A stretch of DNA of 64,000 nucleotides from Halothermothrix orenii H 168 (GCF_000020485.1 NC_011899.1:531501-595500), one strand, 5' to 3'; counted from the stretch's first letter, positions 25,574-35,028 are shown. The notes: generated by a model not told the origin, from the letters alone. Numbers and translations: made by a program.

Positions 25574-26734
25574 CTATGGATTAAGACGGCCACGGGCTGT
25601 ATTACAGTAATCAGGTGAGATATCAATCCCCAGATAATTCCTTTTAAGTCTGTGGGCGACTGCTGTAGTGGTTCCTGTTCCGTTAAAGGGATCGAGGATA
25701 ACGTCACCCTTATAACTGAATAACTTCAGGACTCTATAAACCAGTTCCTCGGGGAATACTGCCGGGTGCTGGTATTTTTTCATATTACGGACCGGGGCAA
25801 TCGACCACCTGGCCGAAACCCATTCTTTAAATTCCTCTCCTGTAATATCAATATTTTTTTTATCTCCTTTTTTCTTTAAACTACCCTTTGCAAAGATCTC
25901 TAAAAACTCCCAGGTGTATTTTAAATAAGGACTTGAGGGGCTTTTCCAGCTACCCCAGGCTGTATATTTGCAGTTGTAGTTATTTTTTTCCCAGAGGATT
26001 TCTCCCTTCCAGATCATCTTATTTTTTATAAAAAAGTTGCTGATCAGGTGGTGGGTGGGGATATAATCTGAAAAGAGGGGCTGGACGTTGATGATTATCC
26101 GGCCGCCATATTTGAGAATTCTGATACATTCCTTAAAAATGGAAAACAACTTACTAAAATAACTTTTCCAGTAATAGCCATCCCGTGAATCTTTGTAATC
26201 AAGTCCAAAGTTATATGGCGGGGAAGTAAGAATGAGATCTATACTGTTATCAGGTATTTCTTTAAGTATTTGTTCACTGTCACCACAGATAATTTTATTT
26301 ATATATTTTTCAGGTAATGGTTGATTAATGACATTAAAATTATGATTTCTGGCATAAAAATATTTTTGCCTGTTTCTTTCCTTTTTCTTTCTGTTTTTAA
26401 CTTTTTTTTCTCTGTTATAGTCTACATAAACCCTTTTGTTATTTTCAATGACATAGCTTTTTATATTTTTTATAGTACGGTATATTTTGAGAAGAAAAGG
26501 ACTGGTATCGTTTATTTCTTTAATTAACCGACCCAGCTTTTTCATGTCGAGTTTTTTTAAATAAATCTTTACGGAGCCGGGATTTACCTCAATGTAGAAG
26601 TTATCCTGGTTAAAGAATTTATTTATATAGTCAATGGCTTTAATTTCTGAAGAGTGCAAATTAGATTTATGTTTTAACCTGATTATTTTATAATTGTTAA
26701 TATTATTGTCATTACAGGTACTACTGTCATTCAT
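25574..26734 (-). CDS. Orphan DNA methyltransferase, N4-cytosine/N6-adenine type
   Basis: SAM-dependent DNA methylase, 386 aa. The catalytic motif TSPPYN (170-175) comes before the SAM-binding motif DPFNGTGTT (348-356) and GIDIS (369-373), the beta-class order. SPPY favours N4-cytosine over N6-adenine. Residues 1-130 form a lysine-rich N-terminal extension (KKVKNRKKKERNRQK near 110) not typical of the class. No restriction gene is adjacent. ATG 26734 follows GGGGGG; it overlaps the permease end by eight bases. Confidence 0.85.
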   Translation of the reverse strand: MNDSSTCNDNNINNYKIIRLKHKSNLHSSEIKAIDYINKFFNQDNFYIEVNPGSVKIYLKKLDMKKLGRLIKEINDTSPFLLKIYRTIKNIKSYVIENNKRVYVDYNREKKVKNRKKKERNRQKYFYARNHNFNVINQPLPEKYINKIICGDSEQILKEIPDNSIDLILTSPPYNFGLDYKDSRDGYYWKSYFSKLFSIFKECIRILKYGGRIIINVQPLFSDYIPTHHLISNFFIKNKMIWKGEILWEKNNYNCKYTAWGSWKSPSSPYLKYTWEFLEIFAKGSLKKKGDKKNIDITGEEFKEWVSARWSIAPVRNMKKYQHPAVFPEELVYRVLKLFSYKGDVILDPFNGTGTTTAVAHRLKRNYLGIDISPDYCNTARGRLNP

Positions 26735-28181
26735 TGTTTTTCCCCCCGCTATCTTCCTTCCCATTTAATTTATCTTCAGGTATTATTTCATCTGAGAACT
26801 CAGTCAATACATTTTTATGTGATAAGTTTAAGTTAATTCCGGTAAAAAACTGTCGGGCCTTCTCAGGCTCTTTTATTATATATATTCCTGTATATACGGA
26901 AACAAGAATCAGCCCGGCATATAATCCTGAGCCCTGCCCCGGGATTAAAGGCATGCTTAGTATGATTAATAAAAGTCCTATCGAGGAGGTAATAGTAGTG
27001 TAAGGGTAAGCGGGTACACGGCATTTACCTTCATCGGGACATCCGTATATTTTCCTGAATTTATAGTGGGTAGCCAGAATAACCAGGTAGACAAAGAGGA
27101 AGGCAAATCCACCCGAACTGACAAGAAAGAGGTAAATCCTCCGGGGCAGAATAAAACCTAAAACCAGGGCTGTTAGCATAGAAAGCCCGGAAAAGATAAT
27201 CCCACGGTAAGGGATATCACCCTTATCCCTTAAAAAACCAGGGGCATGGCCTTCATCGGCCAGTGAACGAAGCATCCTTGCAATACCGAAGGTAGCAGCT
27301 AACATAGTTGATAAAATAGCTGTTATGAGGACGATATTTATAACATCACCGGCCCATCCCAGGCCACTTCTTGTCAGGGCTGCGACCAGGGGGCTTACTT
27401 CTTCCGATAACCGGGCAGTGGGAATAAGGGGGAGCAAAAAGATTATGGCCAGGGTATATAAACCGACCAGTCCTGCTACGGTATATGTTATCGCCCTGGG
27501 AATTGTTTTATGGGGATTTATGGTCTCACTGGAAGCAAGTCCAATAATTTCAAATCTAGCATAGGTAAATATGACTATGAGCATACTACCAGCAATTCCG
27601 GCCAGCCCCCGGGGAAACAGGGGTTCATTGAGTAATTCTCCGGCCCCGATGGGGGAACGGCCGGGTAATAAACCGGCAACCAGAAATAAGGCCAGGACAA
27701 TGAAACCGACAATAGCCAGCAACTTAACAACAGCGAGGCCACTTTCCAGGGTGCTCAGTTTTTCAACTCCGAGTAAATTTATAATGGTAACTGCGATAAT
27801 AGTTACTGCTCCTAAAGCAGGGAGGGATACCTGGGGAAACCATTTTTTTAAAAAAGCCGAAACAGCAATGGCTTCGCTGGACATGGCCAGAACGAGACCT
27901 GTCCAGTATAACCAGCCTACTACAAACCCAGCCATGGGTCCATACATATTCTCACAGTAGTTTCGGAAGGAACCGGCTGTGGGATCACTGGTAGTCATTT
28001 CAGACAGGGAATATAAAATTACATAGACCAGGGCGCCACCCAGAAGGTAGGAGATTATGATTGAGGGTCCTGCATTTTTAATGGCAATAGCTGACCCCAG
28101 AAAAAAGGAGCCCCCGACTACTGTTCCCAGAGCAAGCAGGGTTAGCCGGGAAGATGTTAGTCCGTGTTTATTTTCGGGCAT
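26727..28181 (-). CDS. APC-superfamily amino acid permease
   Basis: Secondary transporter of 484 aa with about 12 membrane helices. The first helix has the APC substrate-backbone motif (LALGTVVGGSFFLGSAIAIK), and TM1-TM2 region motifs (AGPSIIISYLLGGALVY) agree. The C-terminal tail is hydrophilic. Substrate cannot be told from sequence. It appears co-transcribed with the methyltransferase downstream. Confidence 0.85.
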   Translation of the reverse strand: MPENKHGLTSSRLTLLALGTVVGGSFFLGSAIAIKNAGPSIIISYLLGGALVYVILYSLSEMTTSDPTAGSFRNYCENMYGPMAGFVVGWLYWTGLVLAMSSEAIAVSAFLKKWFPQVSLPALGAVTIIAVTIINLLGVEKLSTLESGLAVVKLLAIVGFIVLALFLVAGLLPGRSPIGAGELLNEPLFPRGLAGIAGSMLIVIFTYARFEIIGLASSETINPHKTIPRAITYTVAGLVGLYTLAIIFLLPLIPTARLSEEVSPLVAALTRSGLGWAGDVINIVLITAILSTMLAATFGIARMLRSLADEGHAPGFLRDKGDIPYRGIIFSGLSMLTALVLGFILPRRIYLFLVSSGGFAFLFVYLVILATHYKFRKIYGCPDEGKCRVPAYPYTTITSSIGLLLIILSMPLIPGQGSGLYAGLILVSVYTGIYIIKEPEKARQFFTGINLNLSHKNVLTEFSDEIIPEDKLNGKEDSGGKNNE

Positions 28182-28429
28182 AGTTTGTATCCTCCTCTAT
28201 AATTAAAGGGCTATATAATAAAGGGGCTATTAGTATTATTTAAGATATTGACAATTTTATTCAAAATAATTTAAGACTGGTTCAGGGACCTTTCATATTT
28301 GATTTTTAGTGATGTTATTTACTTATAATATAAATATAATCTAAATTTTTCATGTTATAATTTATGTTTGTAAATTCAATAATGAATTAAGCCCATTAAT
28401 AGAGTTTATAATAAGACGGGGTGATAGAC

Positions 28430-29544
28430 GTGTTAAAAGGTAATGAAATAAAGGGAGTAGATGTAAAGACAAATGATGGAGAGACCACGGGGGGAGGTTT
28501 ACTACCTTTCAGATTGCGGCAACCTATATCGGGACAGTGGTCGGAGCCGGTTTTGCTTCAGGTCAGGAGGTCCTTCAGTTTTTTGGTTTTTATGGTCTCG
28601 GGGGATTTGGCGGCCTGGTTTTAACGATTATGTTATTTGTTATTTATGGATATATCATCTTAAGCCTGGGCAGGGAATACAGGGCCCGTTCTCATCTTGA
28701 GGTGATTCGTTATGCCGGGGGCCGGTGGTTGAGTAAAGTTATTGATGGGGTTATTACTTTTTTTCTCTTTGGTGCTTTAACAGCAATGGTGGCCGGGTCA
28801 GGGGCTATTTTCCTGGAGCAGTTTGGTATTCCTTCCCTGTGGGGGAATATTGCTATGATCGGAGCCTCAATACTGACAACTTTATTCGGAATTGGCGGAG
28901 TTATTTCTGCCATTAGTTTTGTAGTTCCCCTGCTTTTAACAGGTGTTTTTCTGGCTACCATAGCATCAGTTATAGGGGCTTTACCGGTAAACATAGCTGA
29001 CCTCCATCAGGCTCTTCCGGGGAGGGCTCCGGTGCCACACTGGGCTTTATCCTCAGTTGTTTATGCATCCTATAATATTGTACTTGCTGTAGCAGTTCTG
29101 GCTCCCCTCGGGAGCAGGGTAAATGATAAGAGAAAGCTAAAGTATGGTGCTATTTTTGGTGGAGTGGGTTTAGGACTGGGGGCCATGTTTATCCTTTTAG
29201 CGATACTGCTTAATATACCCCGGGTATTGGAATATGAGATTCCCATGATTTATGTAGCCGGTAATTTTGCTCCCTGGTTTCAGCTCGTTTACAGTGGTAT
29301 CTTACTGGCAGAGATTTATACTACTGCGGTAGGTAACCTTTATGGTTTTGTAGCCCGCCTTACCGATCCAGAAGGTAAGAAATACCGGACATACATTATT
29401 TTAACCGGGGTTGCTGCATTTATAACCAGTCAGCTTGGTTTTTCCAACCTGGTACGCTACCTCTACCCGGCAGTAGGTTATGCTGGTTTACTCCTGCTGG
29501 GAGGTTTAACACTGGGGATGTACCGGCGGGTCCGGAACAGATAA
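28430..29544 (+). CDS. YkvI-type membrane protein with N-terminal frameshift
   Basis: Membrane protein of the YkvI family, roughly 370 aa if the frame is restored, with about ten hydrophobic segments. The conserved start of the family (FQIAATYIGTVVGAGFASGQ) is only partly inside the long open frame, which has no start before an in-frame stop at 28474-28476 other than GTG 28537 inside the conserved helix. A GTG at 28430 with SD GGGGTG opens the neighbouring frame, and the two frames meet at the six-G run 28489-28494. One extra G, or a -1 slip at GGGGGGA, joins them. Frameshift mutation, sequence error or recoding remain possible. Transport role inferred from the family. Confidence 0.75.
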
Positions 29545-29664
29545 GTTTGGTGGGAAAATAATCAAAATTTTATAGTTTAAACTTTTTTTATCAAAAAAAT
29601 ATCTTACTATCAAAAATATTTTACTATACAAATAATATAGTAGTTATTATGAGAGAAAATCAAA

Positions 29665-29690
29665 AATACGGGGGCCCGGGCCCCCGTATT
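29665..29690 (+). terminator. Perfect 26-base palindrome between convergent genes
   Basis: Arms AATACGGGGGCCC and GGGCCCCCGTATT abut without a loop, so a few central bases must open. It lies between two convergent genes without a long T-tract and probably serves as a bidirectional transcription or decay barrier. Confidence 0.65.
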
Positions 29691-29801
29691 TGTATGGACT
29701 TTTAGAATTGTGTTTATTATTATAAACCGTAGTTGCTTTTTTAAAAAAGTGCCAGGAGAGAATTAATATTAACGGTGGTGTAAGGTTACACTTGGCCTTC
29801 A

Positions 29802-30578
29802 TTACTGAGGACGGCTTATAAACATCTGGGTAAATATATAACCATACTTATCACTTGGTTTTATACCAACCCCAACATGGGTGAAGTTGGGATTAAGGAT
29901 ATTTCTGCGGTGCCCGCTTGACCTCATAAGTGATTCATGGGCATCATCTACGGAGCGATTGGCAGCAATGTTTTCAGCAGCGTGTAAGTATTCAATCCCA
30001 AATCTGTCCATCATATCAAAGGGGCTGCCATAGGTTGGCGAATAATGGCTAAAGTAATTATTGTCAACCATGTCCTGGGATTTTATCCGGGCTACCTCTG
30101 TTAATTTCATATGGACTTCCAGGGGCTTAAGGTTATTCTTACGCCGTTCCTGGTTAATAAGATTTACCATTCGTTGTTCCATGGAAGTAAGGCTTTTTGC
30201 CGGGGCGACATCGTCTTTGGCTTCAGGAGCGGGTTCTGGTTCGACAATTCGCCGTTGTTTTTCCGGTTCACCGCCATCTCTGACAACAGGAGTGGCATCT
30301 GTGGTATTAATACACCCGACCTGGTTATTGTCGAGTCTGACTACATACCAGTTCCCCATTTCCCCCATAACCTTTACTATATCACCTTTATTCAGGGTAG
30401 CAATATTGGGGAAGGTGTTACCAGCCCCGGCTTTAACATTAACATTGTCATCTGTAACCCTGCAGTATTCAACTTCACCAATCTGAAATATTGAAGATTC
30501 CTGGGTAGGGGACTCATTGGCACAGGAGACAAGTAACACTGCCAGAATTAAAGGAATAAGGATTTTTAATTTTCTCAT
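29802..30578 (-). CDS. Lipoprotein with SH3b and CAP (SCP/YkwD-like) domains
   Basis: Exported protein of 258 aa. The signal ends in a lipobox (LLVSC), so it is membrane-anchored. Residues about 35-90 form a bacterial SH3 domain (VTDDNVNVKAGAGNTFPNIA), usually wall- or ligand-binding. After a proline-rich linker, residues 133-258 are a CAP domain (MVNLINQERRKNNLKPLEVH; SHYSPTYGSPFDMM; HAAENIAANRSVDDAHESLM; SSGHRRNILNPNFTHVGVGI). YkwD-like CAP proteins are common in spore formers; their activity is not settled. Confidence 0.9.
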   Translation of the reverse strand: MRKLKILIPLILAVLLVSCANESPTQESSIFQIGEVEYCRVTDDNVNVKAGAGNTFPNIATLNKGDIVKVMGEMGNWYVVRLDNNQVGCINTTDATPVVRDGGEPEKQRRIVEPEPAPEAKDDVAPAKSLTSMEQRMVNLINQERRKNNLKPLEVHMKLTEVARIKSQDMVDNNYFSHYSPTYGSPFDMMDRFGIEYLHAAENIAANRSVDDAHESLMRSSGHRRNILNPNFTHVGVGIKPSDKYGYIFTQMFISRPQ

Positions 30579-30758
30579 ATTTGATTCCTCCAGTATTTAA
30601 TATTTTATATAATTCTATTATTTGTAAATTGTAAAAAAATATTAATATAAATCAAGATTACACCAGGTTAACTGAAGTAAATATTGGGTAATATGTATTT
30701 AAATGGAAGACTGAGGGTCGCTAAAAATTCCTAATAAACTAAAAAGGCCAGGGAGATG

Positions 30759-31157
30759 TTAATCTACCTGACCTCGTTTTGAATTACAGATTTCAAACCA
30801 GCGACAATTACCACAGATTTTTTTTAAATCCAGTTTTGGCAATAATAAATCAACCCTCTTTTTATATAAACCTGCTGTTATTAGCTGGTGTTCTTCAAAA
30901 CCAAAATAAGATAATACAGCTTTATCCCTTTCAACCAGTTTTAATTCTTCTGAAGGGGATGAAATTGTACAGGTATATTCATTATGCCAGGGGCAGGCCT
31001 GGCATAGGTAGTCACAGGAAGTTGTAAGTAATATCCGTGTTGAAGGCTCTTCAATCTTCTTTAATAATTCATACATTTTTTGAATAAACTCCTTACTATA
31101 ACCCAGACCCTGAAAAAACTGGACACATAATAAATGGTGTCCCCTTAATTGAACCAT
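30759..31157 (-). CDS. DUF1284 protein
   Basis: Small cytoplasmic protein of 132 aa starting with the family motif RGHHLLCVQFFQGLGYSKEF. Seven or so cysteines include CDYLCQACPWHNEYTC and a final CGNCRWFEIC, suggesting a metal or Fe-S site. Function is unknown. It lies 22 bases after bioY and probably shares the biotin-controlled transcript. Confidence 0.75.
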   Translation of the reverse strand: MVQLRGHHLLCVQFFQGLGYSKEFIQKMYELLKKIEEPSTRILLTTSCDYLCQACPWHNEYTCTISSPSEELKLVERDKAVLSYFGFEEHQLITAGLYKKRVDLLLPKLDLKKICGNCRWFEICNSKRGQVD

Positions 31158-31179
31158 ATTTACCCCCTTTTATTTCATT

Positions 31180-31734
31180 TTACCTATTAGTCCTGAAGGC
31201 AGAGATTAATCCTTTTTGGGATATCAGTGTTACTATAAAGATTTTAAAAAGATCACCCGGTAAAAAGGGTAGCATTCCGGACACAATTGCTTCGGTTAAA
31301 GACATTTTGGTGACAATAATAAGTTGGGTTATCCCGAATAAGTAGACAACCACGATTCCTCCTGTTACTAGAAAGAAAAACTTAACAATATAATTACTGT
31401 TATTAAAACTTTCAAAAAGCCTTCCGATGATATAGGCACCAAAGAGAAAACCCCAGATATAGCCACCACTGGGACCAAAAAGGCTACCTATTCCCGAGGA
31501 TCCTCCTGCAAATACTGGGAGTCCGATTACTCCCAGTAAAATATAAGCAATCTGGCTTAAAAACCCCCGGTAACTCCCAAGCAGCAGGCCGGCTAACATA
31601 ACACCAAGGGTTTGCCCACTGACAGGTACCGGGCTGAAAGGAAGGGGAAAGGATATATAGGCCAGAATCCCGGTCAGGGCTGCAAAAAAGGCTATCCTGG
31701 TTAAATCGTGGATACTGAGTTTATAACCTGACAT
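31180..31734 (-). CDS. bioY: Biotin ECF transporter substrate-binding protein
   Basis: Integral membrane S component for biotin uptake, 184 aa with six predicted helices. Family motifs are PLPFSPVPVSGQTLGVMLAG, LLLGSYRGFLSQIAYILLGV, and GLPVFAGGSSGIGSLFGPSG. No energising EcfA/T genes are adjacent, so it would use the shared ECF module or act alone. The upstream BirA box, which overlaps the -35, independently supports biotin as substrate. Confidence 0.94.
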   Translation of the reverse strand: MSGYKLSIHDLTRIAFFAALTGILAYISFPLPFSPVPVSGQTLGVMLAGLLLGSYRGFLSQIAYILLGVIGLPVFAGGSSGIGSLFGPSGGYIWGFLFGAYIIGRLFESFNNSNYIVKFFFLVTGGIVVVYLFGITQLIIVTKMSLTEAIVSGMLPFLPGDLFKIFIVTLISQKGLISAFRTNR

Positions 31735-31778
31735 AATAATCCTCCTATCATTTGCAATATATAGCCGTCCTGATTAAT

Positions 31779-31807
31779 ATTATGACTTATATTGATATAA
31801 TTGTCAA
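31779..31807 (-). promoter_or_regulatory. Promoter of bioY
   Basis: On the minus strand TTGACA (31802-31807), a 17-base spacer and CATAAT (31779-31784). The -35 lies inside the right arm of the BirA box. Confidence 0.82.
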
Positions 31808-31832
31808 CCATAAATTAAAACAGGTTAACAAT
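31800..31832 (-). promoter_or_regulatory. BirA operator (biotin box)
   Basis: ATTGTCAACC and GGTTAACAAT are inverted arms (9 of 10 complementary) separated by 13 bases, matching the Firmicute biotin repressor site. Binding would cover the bioY -35. Confidence 0.88.
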
Positions 31833-32080
31833 AAACCATTCTAATGGAATACTTTTTCCCGTATAAGTCTTTTAACCTTTCCGGGCTATTAGAATATATT
31901 AATAAAGAATATAGGTGTTTACTTGTATTCGGAGTTAACATTGGTTACTGCATAAAATACTGGAATGCGATGGGCCGGTAGTCTTATTATTTATAAAATA
32001 AGAACAATATTTATATAAAATAAGGAGGGATACAGGAAGGATTTGACGAAATAAAATATATACAGAACTTACATAATACT

Positions 32081-32110
32081 TATGACAGTTTTTTTATATT
32101 TACTGTCGTA
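32081..32110 (+). promoter_or_regulatory. Inverted repeat upstream of subtilase gene
   Basis: TATGACAGT and ACTGTCGTA (8 of 9 complementary) are separated by 12 T-rich bases, 54 bases before the subtilase start. It could be an operator for an unknown regulator. The rest of the 429-base gap 31735-32163 holds the bioY control region and AT-rich DNA. Confidence 0.4.
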
Positions 32111-32163
32111 TAAAGTCAATTTACTGGTCGATAAATGTATTTTCAAGGAGAGGAGATATTTAT

Positions 32164-34125
32164 ATGGATTCAAAAAAATATAAAGTACTATTAACAGCAT
32201 TTATTGTAATCGGGATATTATTATTTTTACCTGCCTGCTCACCGGAGCCGGATACGGGGTATAAGTATTATGATATTTACGGATGGGTTACTGAATACAA
32301 TAGTGGTGATCCAATTAAAGATGCTTTTGTTTACATAGCAGGGCAGACAGCCTATACAGACGAAACAGGATATTATCATATATCTAATATACCTGAAGGA
32401 GTTCATACCTGGAGAGTAAGTGCTGATGGTTATCAGGGATATTCAGAAACAATTGAGGTTAGTAGTGATTTGAAGGTTAGTATTAAATTGTTCCCCATTG
32501 GTGATGGTAATGTTTCAGGAAAGGTTACTGTTAATAACAATACCGGATATCAGAGGGTAGATGTTAGTACAGCTTCTACCAGTAATAATGGTTCTGCCGT
32601 TATATTTAATAAGTCCAGTGATGGAATACAATATAAAGAAAACGAAATTCTGGTGAAATATAAAAATGAAGTATCTACCCTTTCTACAAATAGCCTGGAA
32701 AACAATAATGGAGTTCAAATCATGGGAACAAGAGAGCTTCCAGATGGGAAGGTTAAGCATTACAGGATACCTGAAGATAAGACAGTTAGTGAAATGGTAG
32801 ATTATTATAACAATCTCCCTGAAGTTGAATGGGCCCAGCCCAATTATATCTATCATATCAGTGCCATTCCTGATGATGAATACTATATTTATGAACAGCG
32901 GGGGCATATAATAACCAACCTGGAGGCAGCCTGGGATGTGGAAAAAGGTGATAACAGTGTAACAGTGGCTGTAGTCGATTCAGGGATTATTCCCGATCAC
33001 CCTGACCTTGCAGGCAATTTAGTGCCAGGTCATGATTTTGTCGATGATGATAATGATCCAACTGATAAAACCCCTGAATCTAATTCTGGTAGCCACGGTA
33101 CCCATGTAGCCGGTATTATTGGAGCCGTTACTAACAATGGTACCGGGGTAGCCGGGGTAAACTGGGATGTTAACATTTTGCCGGTCAGGGTTATGGGAAC
33201 AGATGGCTCAGGGTTTACAGATGTTATTGCAGATGGAATAAGGTATGCTGTGAATAATAATGTTGATATAATTAATCTAAGTTTGGGTGTAGATCCGTCA
33301 AGACTTGAAAACGGAAGTGACCCATATATGGATGATGCAATTAATTATGCAGTAAATAACGGGGTTATTGTAATAGCAGCAGCCGGCAATGGGGGAAGTG
33401 ATAGCATTGGAGATAGTTATGTGGATTACCCGGCAAACATGGATAGTACAATTGCTGTAGGGGCTGTAGATTTTAATAAAGATATTGCTAGTTTTTCGAA
33501 CTATGGACAGAATCTGGACCTGGTTGCTCCTGGTGTTGGTATATACAGTACCTGGGGATACTATGATGGGTATAATTATGAGACTATATCTGATTATTAT
33601 AATATGAGTGGAACATCAATGGCAACCCCCTATGTTAGTGGAATAGCAGCTCTTTTACTCGCCAATGGTGTTCCTTCATATGAAGTAAGGAATCGTTTAA
33701 CCTCTACAGCTGTTGACCTTGGGGGTACGGGATGGGATCAGTATTATGGATATGGGTTGGTTGACGCCTATGGTGCCCTGCTTGGTAAAAAGTTATCAAA
33801 GCCATATGTAATGGCCGCAGAATTTGATGAAACTACAAATACAGTTTACCCCAGGAGTGAGATTGTTCAGGTAAATGATGATGGAACCTATTCTTTACAG
33901 AATGTAACACCGGGGGAATGGTATATAATTGCCTACCGGGATGTTGATGATAATGGTTATATAGATGCTGGAGATTACTATGGTGAAACCAGTAATACTT
34001 ATTCTATTAATACAGATACAAGTTTAAAAGATATAAATGTTAATATGTATTATGTGACTGGATACAATACTTCAACAAGTTTAAAAATTAACGGGATTGC
34101 AGAAATTGAAGAGGTAAATAATTAA
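32164..34125 (+). CDS. Subtilisin-like serine protease, lipoprotein (S8 family)
   Basis: Exported protease of 653 aa. A lipoprotein signal ends at Cys25 (LPAC). Residues about 36-110 are a carboxypeptidase-regulatory-like beta domain and 158-232 look like a fervidolysin-type propeptide. The catalytic triad is complete: Asp272 (VVDSGI), His311 (SHGTHVAGI) and Ser485 (SGTSMATP), with oxyanion Asn409 (AAAGNG). The C-terminal part (about 545-653) has another beta-rich domain with an EF-hand-like DVDDNGYID loop. The next gene encodes a BsuPI-like inhibitor domain. Substrate unknown; probably acts at the cell surface or periplasm. Confidence 0.94.
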   Translation: MDSKKYKVLLTAFIVIGILLFLPACSPEPDTGYKYYDIYGWVTEYNSGDPIKDAFVYIAGQTAYTDETGYYHISNIPEGVHTWRVSADGYQGYSETIEVSSDLKVSIKLFPIGDGNVSGKVTVNNNTGYQRVDVSTASTSNNGSAVIFNKSSDGIQYKENEILVKYKNEVSTLSTNSLENNNGVQIMGTRELPDGKVKHYRIPEDKTVSEMVDYYNNLPEVEWAQPNYIYHISAIPDDEYYIYEQRGHIITNLEAAWDVEKGDNSVTVAVVDSGIIPDHPDLAGNLVPGHDFVDDDNDPTDKTPESNSGSHGTHVAGIIGAVTNNGTGVAGVNWDVNILPVRVMGTDGSGFTDVIADGIRYAVNNNVDIINLSLGVDPSRLENGSDPYMDDAINYAVNNGVIVIAAAGNGGSDSIGDSYVDYPANMDSTIAVGAVDFNKDIASFSNYGQNLDLVAPGVGIYSTWGYYDGYNYETISDYYNMSGTSMATPYVSGIAALLLANGVPSYEVRNRLTSTAVDLGGTGWDQYYGYGLVDAYGALLGKKLSKPYVMAAEFDETTNTVYPRSEIVQVNDDGTYSLQNVTPGEWYIIAYRDVDDNGYIDAGDYYGETSNTYSINTDTSLKDINVNMYYVTGYNTSTSLKINGIAEIEEVNN

Positions 34126-34188
34126 TAATAAATCCAGGGTAATTAATAAGACATAAATCATTAAAACCATTAAGAAAGGAAGGGTATT

Positions 34189-34962
34189 ATGAAAAAAAGG
34201 TTTATCAATATATTGGTATTATCACTGGTGCTAGTAGTACTGGCCGGGGGTACTGCCCTGGCAGATATAAATATTGATGGGGACAATGTGGAATTTGATA
34301 TTTCCCCAGATAGATTGACCGAGGATAGCCTGGTACCCTTAGACCAGTTTAAAGATATGGTACCAATGGAAATTGTGGAAATGGATAATGGGGATAGATT
34401 AATTTATTTTGAAGGGGATTATTTTATTATAGAGATTGGTAAGGTAGAGGTTGAAACAAACCGGGGTGTCAGGTATCTGGATACAGAACCTATATATATA
34501 AATGGCCACACTCTTGTACCAGTTGAGTTTATAACAGATTTTCTGGGCATTGATATTGAGGATTTTGGAGATCTTCAGCCCCTCCCACCAGTTAAAATCG
34601 GGAATAGCTTAAAGGCCAGGTTGATTGTTGGAAAACAGGTTTATAGTAGGAATCAAAGTATTAGAGTGTATATTTTACTAGAAAATGAAGGAAAACACAG
34701 AGAGGTATTACAGTTCACATCCGGTAAAAAATATGATGTGTATGTTAAGGATAAATTTGATAGGATTGTCCAGAAGTGGTCTGACAATAAGATGTTTGCC
34801 CAGATTATGCAGGAATTAGTCCTTGAACCTGAAGAGAGTGTTTTATATGAACTTAAGCTTAAGTTCAGGGGTTTGTCCGAAGGGACATATTACCTCCAGG
34901 GGGTTATTGAGAGTAAAGATAATAAAGTATATACTGATGAGACCAGAATTATTTTAAAATAA
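34189..34962 (+). CDS. Secreted protein with CuAO-N-like and BsuPI inhibitor-like domains
   Basis: Exported protein of 257 aa with a signal peptide (cleavage after about residue 24, ALA). Residues about 27-125 resemble the copper amine oxidase N-terminal repeat often found on surface proteins (YINGHTLVPVEFITDFLGID). Residues 140-257 resemble the BsuPI intracellular proteinase inhibitor domain (VLQFTSGKKYDVYVKDKFDR; VQKWSDNKMFAQ; GLSEGTYYLQGV). It begins 63 bases after the subtilase gene, so it may inhibit or modulate that protease. This pairing is inference; BsuPI-like domains also occur away from proteases. Confidence 0.75.
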   Translation: MKKRFINILVLSLVLVVLAGGTALADINIDGDNVEFDISPDRLTEDSLVPLDQFKDMVPMEIVEMDNGDRLIYFEGDYFIIEIGKVEVETNRGVRYLDTEPIYINGHTLVPVEFITDFLGIDIEDFGDLQPLPPVKIGNSLKARLIVGKQVYSRNQSIRVYILLENEGKHREVLQFTSGKKYDVYVKDKFDRIVQKWSDNKMFAQIMQELVLEPEESVLYELKLKFRGLSEGTYYLQGVIESKDNKVYTDETRIILK

Positions 34963-35028
34963 GATATAATTATTTTTAAATGTATTTGCTGATATAATGA
35001 GCAATTTTTAAAAAGTAAATTTAATTTT

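Noticed and set aside
27571-27960. 129-codon frame opposite the APC permease
   Set aside because: Shadow of the permease helices; same pattern as other antisense frames.
30061-30494. Overlapping plus-strand frames opposite the CAP lipoprotein
   Set aside because: The minus-strand gene has a lipobox, SH3 and CAP motifs; these frames have none.
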